Source of the DNA: Nemania diffusa
Lineage: Eukaryota; Ascomycota; Sordariomycetes; Xylariales; Xylariaceae
Assembly (NCBI GenBank): GCA_038501195.1
Contig: JBBPUQ010000007.1
Coordinates: 2,023,501-2,087,500, forward strand
Direction of reading: 5' to 3'
Length of the DNA: 64,000 bases
How positions within the stretch are numbered: position 1 is the first letter of the stretch; each line of letters opens with the position of its first letter. Under the pieces are notes generated by a model. The model was given only the letters and a program-made list of their open reading frames with translations, was not told where the DNA came from and did not search any database. Positions 54,071 to 64,000 of this stretch are shown here, in pieces. The position numbers and the translations under genes were made by a program.

Positions 54071-56176
54071 CGTGGCGGTTGTTCAGAGTTGTCTCTCAAG
54101 ATGTGAATGCCAAGGCGAGTGAGTAAGTGATGTTTCGCGAGCCGGCTAAGCGTTAGGCGGCGTCGATAGGGGTAGAGGGTTTAGTTGGGTCTAAACGTGT
54201 AATTGATCGCGGGGAAGCCGACTTTAATTGGTATAATAAAGCGCTGGATTGATCGACGAGAAAAGAGGAGGGTGGTGTTTCTGAATTGCCGCCACTCCTG
54301 TGTATGGGCTTAGACAGTTACGCGGCGCTGTCGCAACAACAACCCCACACCACTCAGTTTGGATAGGGTCACCGACCGGCGTTCTAGCTTATTGCAAAAG
54401 CGTTGAGCGAGTTGTGTATACGAATTTGAAGGCAAGAAAAAGAGTGCAAGTAGCGACGCAAGTGTGTTGCTTGAGGTAAGCGAGTGGGAAAGGAAAAGGA
54501 GTCTATGGAGAGTAGTGATCGAACGAGAAATGTCTATCTACTACAGGATTTTTGTTTTGAGGACAATTGGTTGGGAAGATAGGGAAACAAGCCAAAGGAA
54601 GGAAAGACAATCAATGGGTGAAAAAGGAGGGAATGGGGAGGTTTACTTTCGTGAGTCTCTCCTTTGTCAGCTCGACTTGATGGAGGCGGGAAGAACCACA
54701 CGAGAACTAAGGAGACTAGAAGGGTCTGAGCTTAGAATCAAGGGTAGCCCGATCGGGCAGGGTTAGTATGCAGAATAGTACGCTAGGTACGCTATAGGAT
54801 ATGCCCCGCCCAGCTAGCATGGGTCAAGATTCTCGTAAATATCCTAATACAGCTTAGCCTCATACGATACTGCCAAGCCCCAAATTTTAGAACTGCATAA
54901 TTGACGTATGCGTATGCACTACTGCTGTTGCATAGTAGTAGTAGAACGTTGCATCAGGTGTCTTTCAGTATGCGAATCATTATTAGAAGAGATCACCATG
55001 TAGTAATGCGCATTTTTATGGAAATTAAACTCTTTCTTCTTCATTCATCCACGTATACTAAGAAAAAGAGATAGGAGGCTACTGTAGAAAGAGAACCTGG
55101 ACGTGGCTGGGAAAAATAGGTACCACGAGGGTGCTGCATGCTGGCGGGGCGTTCCTGCGCTGGGCGCATTGATATTCTGTATCCAGCCTATCAATTGGGA
55201 CGCCGCCACAACTACTGCGTACTACTGTACGTACTTATACTCCTACAGCTTGGCGGCCTTGCCCTTACAGGACTGGCGCAGAGCTAATCATCCCCAACAT
55301 CGCACCAACATCGGACTGATAAACCTGTTGAAGTATACGAATAACGTTAGGCAGGTAGTCTAGTGTATTCTGTACATTAGAACCACGTTCTCGCTTCTTG
55401 GCCGTGCACGCTATTCAATAGTGGTTACTATCCCTGAGAGCCCGAATATTCCTTTCATCGCGGAAGAGGCCGATAACTACCTATGTGGCTGCGAGCAATG
55501 TAGAGATCAAGGTAGGTACAGAGTACGATACAACCATCTTTAATGAGTAGAATTTTCGACAAGTCGATGATTCAATAATAGCTTGAGTGCAGGTAGATAG
55601 TATATATATGTGCACATTAGCGTACCGCGATAAATGCGCTAGATATACAGAATACCCCCGATCGCTCAATGCGACCGTTAGGTGTGATACGCACGTATGG
55701 TCTGCAAGGCATTATTAGTATATACCTAGGTAGACATATTCCCTAATGACAGGAATGATCAATAGCCCTATTGCTCTTAAAAGCGAGATAATTCTCTAGA
55801 TAACTATCTCTTTTTCTGCCGCGGAACCCGTTTCAAGATTCCGTGATCGGCTGGAGCACAAATTATTATACTATGCACTAAACAACGCGTGATTTCTATT
55901 TTATATTACCTAATCCCGTAACATGACTAGTTTGGAAATTAAACACGCGACGTGATAATTTCACGATTAGAAAATGGGCACATGATACACATAGTACGCG
56001 CCACATAGTAAATGATTGGAATAGCGGCAATCCAAGTACCTACTCGCTGATCTATCATCCAGAGAGCACAATATAGACTATCGCGTAACTAGTATGACGA
56101 GAAGTGAGCTGTCTCATATGAACCATACATTTGTCTCACATCATCACCCTCACCTCAACCCCTATGTCCAGTCTAT
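54071..56176. other. Intergenic, 2.1 kb
   Basis: A frame at 54464-54766 is Arg/Glu-rich because of a purine-rich strand and lies in the upstream region of the small protein gene; not accepted. The rest is AT-rich and non-coding. Confidence 0.45.
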
Positions 56177-58042
56177 CTAAGTCGCCACTTGATGTCCAAC
56201 GGCGCCCAGCTTCTGGATCTTCTCAGCAAGGGAAATAGACGTTGTATACGCCTTCTTAATCTTCGCTTCGTCCTCGCCTAAGTGCTCATGCTCGCGATTC
56301 CACTCAAGTACCTCAAGTACCATTCCCTCCAACGTAGTCAAGACGCCCTCATACCCCAAGCCACCCTCACTCACCGGTTTACTTACCTCGGAATTAGACC
56401 CGATTAAATGCGTAGTGATAGAGAAGATCCCGGGCTTCAGGTGCCGCACATCACCTTTCAAGGGCGGTAGTACTTTGCCGAGAATTGAGAATGGAAAGGG
56501 GAGGAACGGCAGTTCCGAGTAAAGCTCGACGATATGGGATACAACAAGCATGAGCACCGGCGGCAGAGACAGTGTGTTGAAGGAGTGCACAGATAATACC
56601 TGGATCGCGGAGTATAAGTCTCCATATGAAATAGGCGGGTTAGGATCTGTCACCACGAATGGCCGCCCTGAATGCGTGGATGCTGAGGGTTGTAGGAGTG
56701 CGGCCTCGTGGTGTAGATGTGCTATAGCGACATTGGCACCATGCACAAAGCTCTGCACGATATGATCGACCCAGCTGTAGTAGCAATGGGGAATTAGCTT
56801 AGACAAAGCATGAAATGCGATTACATATCAATATGTAGATTCAGGTCCTCGCGTGGGAAGCAGCATAACTAGCCGCGAAGCAACAAAGTCTAGAAAAGGA
56901 GAAAGGTGAAACTCACGTAGGCATAACAGATCTGCTCAACGGATCCCCAACCGTATTATCCGTCGGGTTTCCATAGACGCCATTCGCCGGCCGAATAGCC
57001 CCCGTCCGGAAGCCCTCGCAGTCCGCCCCGCAGACAAGCCTCTCAGCAACCGCCTTGCTCGCCGGGTAATTTCCGAAATAGCCCTCTCGCTCTCGCGGCC
57101 GGAGGTCGAAGTCCCGCGTGTCGAGCACCTGGAAGAACCCCCTCGGCTCGCGCGCCCAGGGCGCCGCCCACGCGCCCACAGGGCGGATGGCGATGCTGGC
57201 CGAGGACGTGGCGCTGAAGACGGAGGCGCCGGCGGCGCGCGCGGCGGCGAGCAGGTGGGCGGTGCCGCGCACGTTGACGGCCTCGGGGAACGCGTACGAG
57301 CGCGCCGAGCGGTCCGACGCGAGGATCACGGCCGCCGTGTGGAAGACCGTGAGGGGCAGGCTGGCGGCCGATGCGCGCCAGGGGCGCGCGAAGGCGGCGT
57401 CTACGGATGCGCGGGATGTGATGTCTGTCTGCGCGAAATCTACGGCCGTGGCTGGCCCGGACTGCATGTCGGTGCGCTCCGTCCGCCGGATGTCGAGGAT
57501 TCGGATGTGGGATGGTGGTGTCCCGCGTGCTAGCAGCTGTAAGACGATGTAGCCGCCAACGAGACCTGAGGTGATGTTAATCATGGTCAGCCATGTAGCT
57601 GCGGTATATAATACAGATAAAATGCAGACAAGCTAGGTGTCTGCCAGAACGAACCCCATCATCTCATACACGATATCAAGTATCAAGGGGGTTGTAAGTG
57701 AGTGAGTGCACGTGTATCTAAGCGTACTAAGCACTCCCTGCTAATCTATTTACAAAATGCGACCCATGTGATAGAATCTAAGGCAACGACAAACTCACCA
57801 GAACCTCCAGTGACAATATATCGGCGATCCAACTTCGGTGGAAGTTTATGTGTGTAATCAATCGGGTGTCGCTGAAGCCTCTCGTACGTCTTCTTGAGGA
57901 GGTCGGGCGTCCACCGGGGTCCAGCCAACCGTCTCACTTCCTCGGGTGTCCCGCTGAGTTGTTGGTTTATGCGGACAAGGTACGCGAAGATCGCAAATGC
58001 GACAACAAAGGCCAAGAGCGGCCAGTCACCGCCGTTCAACAT
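56177..58042 (-). CDS. 3-beta-hydroxysteroid dehydrogenase/isomerase family protein (extended SDR)
   Basis: Exons 58042-57799, 57565-56917 and 56774-56177 join in phase to 496 aa. Residues 8-26 (LLAFVVAFAIFAYLV) form an N-terminal membrane anchor. The Rossmann motif VTGGSGLVGGYIV (about 77-89) is rebuilt across intron 1. The active-site YPASK and the downstream GAIRPANGVYGNPTDN fit the 3-beta-HSD family, which includes sterol C-4 decarboxylase (Erg26). The protein is longer than Erg26, and its substrate is unknown; a role in secondary metabolism is as likely as in sterol synthesis. Exon 2 is very GC-rich. The C-terminal 200 residues keep the WVDHIVQSFVHGANVAIAHL segment typical of the family. 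Confidence 0.9.
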
Positions 58043-60053
58043 GACGGGGGGCGGCGAGTTAACTCTCTTTTGCAGTCGATGCGCCTCCTTTGATAATAAG
58101 TTAAGAGTAGGGTCGACCGGATGTGCAAAAATTGATGATGAACCCGCGATCCTCAGTCGCTATATATTCCCACACGCAAACTGGAGACTTTTCTCACCTG
58201 ACAACATTCGAGCCTTGGACCAACATTTATTTTCAACTGTATTACGAGACCTACCTGTGTCCAACGATGAATCCGTCAACCTTACCTGCTACATAAGTAC
58301 ATACCTATTTGGAATAACAGCATACCTCTTACATGCATGGTCTTGGTTATGGAGGCAATTTATCTATCTAGATAGTGGCTACAGCGTTATCTTCTAATCA
58401 GTATAGGTGGGTTTTGCCAGCCTATGGCACCCCTTACTGCCCGTGACGGGCTGCAGACGGGCGGCCGACATACCTGTGGCGGGGCGGTTAGGCACTCTGT
58501 ATAGCGGTCATCGTAATGCATTGTATCCTGCTGTGTACCTGAAGGCCCGGAACCGCCTCAATGTTTTAGGCCTTCGTAGTGACCTCTACTGTGACACTTT
58601 GGTTGCTCGAGTCAGTAATTATTATTTAGTCGATTCGTTACGACCGATCTTGCTGTACCGGCTAAGCCATTTCCCATCCCCTAGTTTACGTCAGGTGTAT
58701 CGGCACTAATTACTTGGCAATCGCTTTGGCAAATAGTCGATATTTACAGCTCTCGGAAATGGTTTGGGATAGTAGGTATTTCTCTCTCAATTGCAATAAT
58801 ACCGCCTACAGCTGCATCGACCGAACGACCTATATACCTATATAAGATTTTAGATAAGATAGTTATACTCGATATATTGCAAGTGGAGTCCACATCACCA
58901 AGCCTATCCCCATTTCCGATCACCTCCACTCACCTCTACAAAGTCCCTATATAGTAGTTCCAGAATCTCTGGCTCGAAAGCAGAACTAGAAAGGCAATAT
59001 GTCAACACGAGGGCCAATGGAATTGCCTCCTGATGTATTTAATCTGGTACCTAGCCACGAGCTAGTTTCAATTTTTGGGAGCCTCATTACTACGATTACG
59101 TGCAAATTTTCTTCTGCGGTGTCTTGGTAAATCAAAGACAGGTACCTCACACTTTACAATATATCTTGCGAAGTTCTTAAGCTGTCTATTAAATAGTAAC
59201 TTGTGTATTAAATATCACAGGATCTGTTGTTGACTGTGGTGTTATATTGCTAGTTCATACGAAAAGAACACCGTATTGATGAAGTCAACAAATCTGATCA
59301 GCCAACGCCAACTTTTGTTCCATGGTGTGAACGTGCCACTGCTTCATGGGAGGAGTTTGGAACAAAGCCTCTAAATTCTGCATTCACCCAAATCCCTAAA
59401 AATCAGGCTCAGTTCTCACATAATAGAGCATGGCAGACGAATCTCTCAAGGCTTAATGAATTGATTTGCTCGTTCTAGGAGTTGGTTCACTAGGCAGCTA
59501 GGTTGAATCAATAACTGCACTTTAAGTCGGGGAGGGAGGGCTCGAACCCCCTTGGTAAAGTTATAGTTGGGTCCAAATCTGCCTGGGCTTGCATTTGCAG
59601 CAATATAAGCAGGCTCGCTCCAAATTTCTTTTTACAGTATTAGTGGTACTGCAGGTATGCGGCGAGTATACCAAGGAAGGAGTGCCAATCCGCGTAAGCA
59701 TGCAAGCCATGAGAAAGGCATCCACCCATATATCAGCAACAAGGCTCGGGGGCGGGATCTCGCAGCAGGCTGAGTTCAGACCGATATCATACCACCCCTG
59801 TTGCGTGACTAAAAGTTGTCGCTTGCAGATAACCGGCATTCATGAACTAATTTTCTCCCTAAAAGACGTAGAAACACATATTAATGTAGATAATCGTGCA
59901 GCCGCCGCCGCCGCCTGACCGGTTAGGCGCATAGATTTAGGGAAATTCCTCGTGTGCGGTTCCGCCTACCTTGCGTCAGTATATTTATCAAGAAAGTCCC
60001 AATGTGGGAGGATGTGCGGAACCCCATACTATCTTCCCCGTCACTATTTAACT
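58043..60053. other. Intergenic with possible gene fragments
   Basis: Frames at 58407-58709 are unsupported. From 58999 an ATG frame (MSTRGPMELPPDVFNLVPSH, F-box-like opening) could splice at 59126. A second stretch at 59254-59478 is open in two frames after a tag acceptor (74 codons ending in TAG 59476-59478). These may be pieces of one small or decayed gene. A tRNA T-arm-like stretch lies at 59525-59560 on the minus strand. Confidence 0.35.
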
Positions 60054-61207
60054 ATGCCCGAGGAAACCAAGCCAGAAACGGCAGAATCGGAATACGTGGA
60101 GGTTGGCGGTTATACCAGGTTGGCAGAGCATATGAGCCGGCAACCCCAGCTCGCCATCCTGAGGAGATTCGGAGCATTGGCTAACGCGACTCTCTTATAC
60201 TATCAAGCTGAGATCACAGAGCTTGAGCACTACTTAAAATTTGTCCAGGACGAGGATAGTCAATCAGACGATGAGAGGCTACAGCAGTATTCCCGGTCAT
60301 GGATACGATTGTCTCAGTCGGCCGAGCGCAACGAAGTTGGTAGCCTAGAGCGACAGCAGTACGAAGCGATCATGAAGCTGCGCAAGCTTATGGCCCAGTA
60401 CCGTATATCCTGATACCATTCAGTTACCTTATATTTCAAGTTAGACGCTAATATTCTCTGTAGATAAGGCACTCTACTTCCATAAGGAGGCGATGTCGCT
60501 TCGGACACCACACAGGAAGATATTAGGAGACCTGCGTGAATGGATGAAACGCCCCACAATGGGCAGAGTTCTTATCTTGAGTTGGGATCGGCGAACGTGG
60601 GACGACGAAGCTGACCTTATCACTTTCGAGGACTCGACAATGGACCGGTTCACTGCGTTGGTAACATATACTATCATCGACATATACCATAGCCTTATTG
60701 GGAGGCATATTCACGTATGGAAACTCCGCTATTAAAGAGATATATCATTTGAGTTACTCTAGTCTTCGAACCATATCATATTTTTTATCTTTTTCGCCTC
60801 GTACCTGATAGCTTTAGCTAATGCATGATGTAGGTACCGAGGAAGAAGACGATTCTACCGCTACACTACCCGGACAACCGCCTCGCTGTGACATATACAC
60901 ATAGATCAATTGCACGGTTCACCAAGGCTTTTACCGTATTGATTTCTTGTTCGTTACCGATTGCAGCCATTGTGATATTGTACAGCGTGGAAAATATGGT
61001 CACACGGCTGGGTATAATTGCCGCTCTGACAGGCCTTTTCTCAATATCAATGAGCCTGCTTACAACGGCTTCGCTCCAAGAGATTTTTGCCGCTACTGCC
61101 GCGTAAGCGAGACATAGTCCCACGGCTTATACTCGGCTTATACTAACGTTTTATACAGATTTGCTGCTGTCTTAGTGTTTTTCCTAGGGAGCACAAACAC
61201 CGCGTAG
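60054..61207 (+). CDS. DUF6594-type fungal membrane protein (four exons)
   Basis: Exons 60054-60402, 60464-60714, 60834-61102 and 61159-61207 join in phase to 305 aa. Typical order for this fungal family: GYTRLAEHMSRQPQLAILRR, then RFGALANATLLYYQAEI, then SRSWIRLSQS, a helical LRKLMAQYHKALYFHKE, then LREWMKRPTMGR and WDDEADLI. At the C-terminus there are two or three membrane helices (FTVLISCSLPIAAIVILYSV, LGIIAALTGLFSISMSLL, FAAVLVFFLG) with the conserved EIFAATAAFAAV block. Function unknown; these proteins are abundant in accessory regions and often lie near HET and NLR genes. All four splice junctions restore family blocks. Confidence 0.85.
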
Positions 61208-63431
61208 TACATACTCAGCAAGGCAGTCATCATGTTAAGATTTTTGTTGTTGTTTGGTAGACTTCTACTTGCGAGGGCTAGTGTAACCCGAGTTCAAATT
61301 TCAATTTTATCAGTTACAATATGGTTAAAACTTGTAACCCTCGCTAGAAGACTTCGGCGAATTCTTACGGCAGCAGTTCAGCGAGGTTTAGCATTCCTCG
61401 ATATATTTAGCATAGGGAAGAAACACAGTTATTACGAGGGGTGTCTCCTAAGGCTCCAGCCTAGGTTGTTTCAGCGTAATTCTATTTAGGCCTCAACTCT
61501 TCTTTCACCCCTTTACTCAGGGCAACTCGCTTGTAATCTGAACTAGTGAATCCTCCTCGAGAAGAGGGCTAGCCTCGTGAATTAAGCCCCCTTCGAGAGT
61601 AGTATAGTTCAACTAGCAAGTCTGAGGCAACCGCCATCATCACTGATAGGACTAACAGGATATAAAGACACCCAGCGACAACAGCCATATCCACGTAATA
61701 AATACACGCCTCCATATTGTCCGTGTTGTTCATCACAATACCGCTGTTAGCGATGATGTTGAAGATTATCGTATTCAAATTATGCACGAGCAATCTAGTA
61801 ACTGATAAACGCTGCGTACATAATACCGAGCTTACTCGCTATAGTATTTGAAGATGCAAGGGTTGTTGCAGACTGGCTAGCCGTTGATTCAGCTTCACTA
61901 TTACGTCTACAGCACGATCAAGCTCATTGTCTGGCTTCACGGAAACTAACAAAAACTAGTTGCAATTTTCGGGGAAATTTAAGCAGACTGTATTAATAGC
62001 AAGAAATCACATATATCTTAGAAATACACGAAAACAGCCCATTAACATATGCCCGAGCAGAGGAGTAGTACGATATCTACTACGAAGCTGTAAACTAGTT
62101 CGGTAACCTAGATCCGTGAGGCATCACTTTGAGTCAGGATTAGTTCTTCCCATCAGTAGCTGATGTCTCGCCATTAATTCTACATGCCCTCAGGTCTCGA
62201 TCTTTTACGATATAGCTAAATCATAAGCCCCACGATCAAGTCATTTTCTCCTAGTCCTGATATGCTATAATACGGGACCCTTTTCGCTTAAACCCTCTCC
62301 TACAAGAGAAAAATTACAGAGATTTAAAGACCGCCTAATAGACTATGGGCGATAGCAAGGACGATCTCGATAGAGCTCGTTGTATTCTACTAAACCCTTC
62401 AAAGCGTGTTCTATCTATGAGATAAAGAAGCATACGGCCATGCCATCGGGTCACAAAAGAAGCTGCGCCACAGGTGTTCTGCTAGCCCTATCTAAGTTAG
62501 CCTATTAAGGTGAAACACCCCTTTCGCTACTTTGTACCGACATATTAAAAACCTTACCTGGCGGGAAAGTTGGAAAGAAGTAATGAGGCTCCTTAAAGTG
62601 GTTAGCTGGCTGCCATATAGTCATACGCCCTCCATTTCTAATAGAACATTAATTATCTTGCTAGTCTTACGCTTTGGAGCGTGGCAGGCACAGTGTTGGG
62701 GAGGCTTGGAAGGTGGGAGGGAGGCCCCCTACAAGCTGGCCGGCATATACGGCCATAGCCTCACCATTTCCACTACAACATGAACTAACACGTGGATTCT
62801 GGTTCCTCCCGGTACTGGATAGTGTGGCCCCCGATGGGTCTCCTCGTTGGGGGTTAGGTTCGATTTCTTTCAGTGCTATTTAGTTCTTCTGTACAGCATA
62901 CCTAGGTAGGTCTGTAGGTTGCTGAGCCCCAGGAGAACCACCTACTAGGTAGTCAGTACTCGCTAGTTGTACTTATCGTTTAAACCTACGTAGATACGTG
63001 GTTAGGTACCTTGTGTACCTACAAAAAAGGACCTTGAATGTACCTACAATAAGATACCTCAAATGATGCCGCAACGAACGCACTTGTCACGGAAAGTAAA
63101 ATAGCCTGTGATCTTTCCACGTTTGTTTTCGATGAATTAGAATATGCCGTAGGGTCTCCGTGTTATACCTCAGTAGAGTGGAATCGTAGCCCAGCGTTTT
63201 CGTTGACGTGATGCTGAGATAGTCCTCGAGTTGTAACTCTCGTCCCTGTGGCTTAGTAGACGTAGTGTAGTGCCTAATGACCCGGGGATTCGGACATCGT
63301 TGGCGACGTCATTTCTGACCTCTGCCTATTGCACGGACACCTTCGACTTGGTCTCAAGATTCAGTGACGAGGTGTTGTTCCCAGCCGTTGAAACGAAGCG
63401 TATCTCGATATTTCTCCCACTGGCTCCGAAA
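61208..63431. other. Intergenic, 2.2 kb
   Basis: Short hydrophobic frames at 61232-61489 (+) and 61569-61793 (-) have no conserved motif and are left out. TAGGTACC-like motifs recur at about 62900 and 63005. No gene supported. Confidence 0.4.
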
Positions 63432-63677
63432 ATGGCGCCTGCACCGACTATAAATCACTATCCTGCTGGTCAAGGCAGATATATATTAGTGAAACGACAA
63501 AAGGACGGTATGTTCTCAGAGTAGAACATAATATATCGTTGCTGACCACTGTTACCAGACGAGCGTCAACAGGAAAAAAAGGATAAAAGTACGCAACATA
63601 AGATGGGCGAACAGGACGAAGGAGAGCAGGGGAACGACTGGAAGAAACATAGGGACAGTAAAAAGCGTACTACTTAG
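63432..63677 (+). CDS. Possible small two-exon protein (64 aa, Lys/Glu-rich)
   Basis: Exons 63432-63507 and 63559-63677 join in phase (GAC rebuilt as G|AC) using a consensus GTATGT donor, a CTGAC branch and a CCAG acceptor. The product starts MAPAPTINHYPAGQGRYILV and ends in a Lys/Arg/Glu/Gln-rich tail. Family unknown. The intron quality is the main support; the frame itself is short. Confidence 0.33.
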
Positions 63678-64000
63678 GTAGTTAACGGGTATAGAGCCTC
63701 GTCCCCTCATTCAACACCCTCAACCTCTAACCCTTGGCTGACCCCCTCTAACCCTGAATAGTTGGTGTTCCAGTACGTGACCACCATCCGAGAAACTCAT
63801 AATCGTTGATCGCCACTACCCCTGTCCGGCGACAACCACAAGGCTCGATCGTCTGAACTCCCCCGCTCGACCCTGCACGGCACCGACCCCCGCCGCCCCA
63901 ACATACTTAACAGTAGACGGTGTTGCCATGGTGTCGATACTCGATGGTTGTCCCTCTGGGATAGACGATGGCGAGGATGAACTGAGGAATGGATGCACGT
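63678..64000. other. Window edge
   Basis: A minus-strand frame (63816-63998) has an internal ATG (about 63929) and runs into a possible donor, but its gene would need sequence beyond what can be judged here. Confidence 0.35.

Noticed and set aside
54464..54766. 100-codon Arg/Glu-rich plus frame
   Set aside because: Caused by a purine-rich strand upstream of the small minus-strand gene; no start context or conservation visible.
59525..59600. tRNA-like T-arm on the minus strand (GGGGG TTCGAGC CCTCC)
   Set aside because: The T stem pairs, but no matching acceptor 5' strand, D arm or anticodon arm is found upstream. At most a tRNA 3'-half remnant.
1..64000. CRISPR arrays, ribosomal RNA genes, transposase or reverse transcriptase genes, NACHT/NB-ARC genes
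   Set aside because: Looked for on both strands; no regular spaced repeats, no rRNA core words and no motifs of these families were seen.

Overview
The window looks like nuclear DNA of a filamentous ascomycete (Pezizomycotina, probably Sordariomycetes; the order is not resolved). The genes carry short spliceosomal introns, mostly about 45-120 nt, with GT..AG ends and CTAAC/CTGAC-type branch sites. The families are fungal: HET-domain protein, Zn(II)2Cys6 regulator, DUF6594-type membrane protein, RMI1, VPS51, AP-1 beta. Most gene models below were spliced by eye, and each was checked for reading-phase continuity across every junction.

Layout. (1) 0.8-4.9 kb: an accessory pair on the + strand, a cytochrome P450 and a zinc alcohol dehydrogenase. 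(2) 5-16.4 kb: a gene-poor tract with low-complexity repeats and clusters of TAGGTACC-like palindromes. (3) 16.4-18.4 kb: a HET-domain gene. (4) 18.6-28.7 kb: a compact housekeeping block (RMI1, VPS51, NIF3, BolA, AP-1 beta adaptin, a DEK_C-domain chromatin protein), partly arranged as divergent pairs with shared promoters. (5) 29.4-33 kb: a gene graveyard with a polyketide-synthase acyl-carrier relic, a frameshifted alkenal-reductase-type pseudogene, a 32-nt poly(T) run, a relic of a large fungal protein and a 185-bp MITE-like element. (6) 33.4-38.1 kb: a 12-exon, 1343-aa gene joining a SERAC1/DUF676-type alpha/beta hydrolase to a C-terminal half with a ubiquitin-like domain. (7) 40.9-44.4 kb: a stand-alone thioesterase next to a Zn(II)2Cys6 regulator. 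(8) 45.4-51.7 kb: two tandem paralogues with a conserved RHxSV...DCATF signature (possible permuted papain/LRAT-like enzymes), a stand-alone PNP_UDP nucleosidase-type protein with an altered active site, and an intron-less CHAT (caspase-like) protease with a C-terminal membrane anchor. (9) 53.7-64 kb: a small conserved-looking protein, a 3-beta-HSD-type dehydrogenase and a four-exon DUF6594-type membrane protein, separated by long non-coding stretches.

How the genes may work together. The housekeeping block is ordinary. The strongest novelty lies in the accessory regions. HET, SERAC1-like hydrolase, PNP_UDP and CHAT domains are all families used by fungal or bacterial NLR-type and allorecognition/defence systems. 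Here they appear as separate proteins without an obvious NACHT or NB-ARC gene in the window, beside an unrecognised pair of putative Cys/His enzymes. That grouping, and the hydrolase-ubiquitin-like fusion, are the best candidates for an undescribed system. A shared function is inference from domain content and proximity only.
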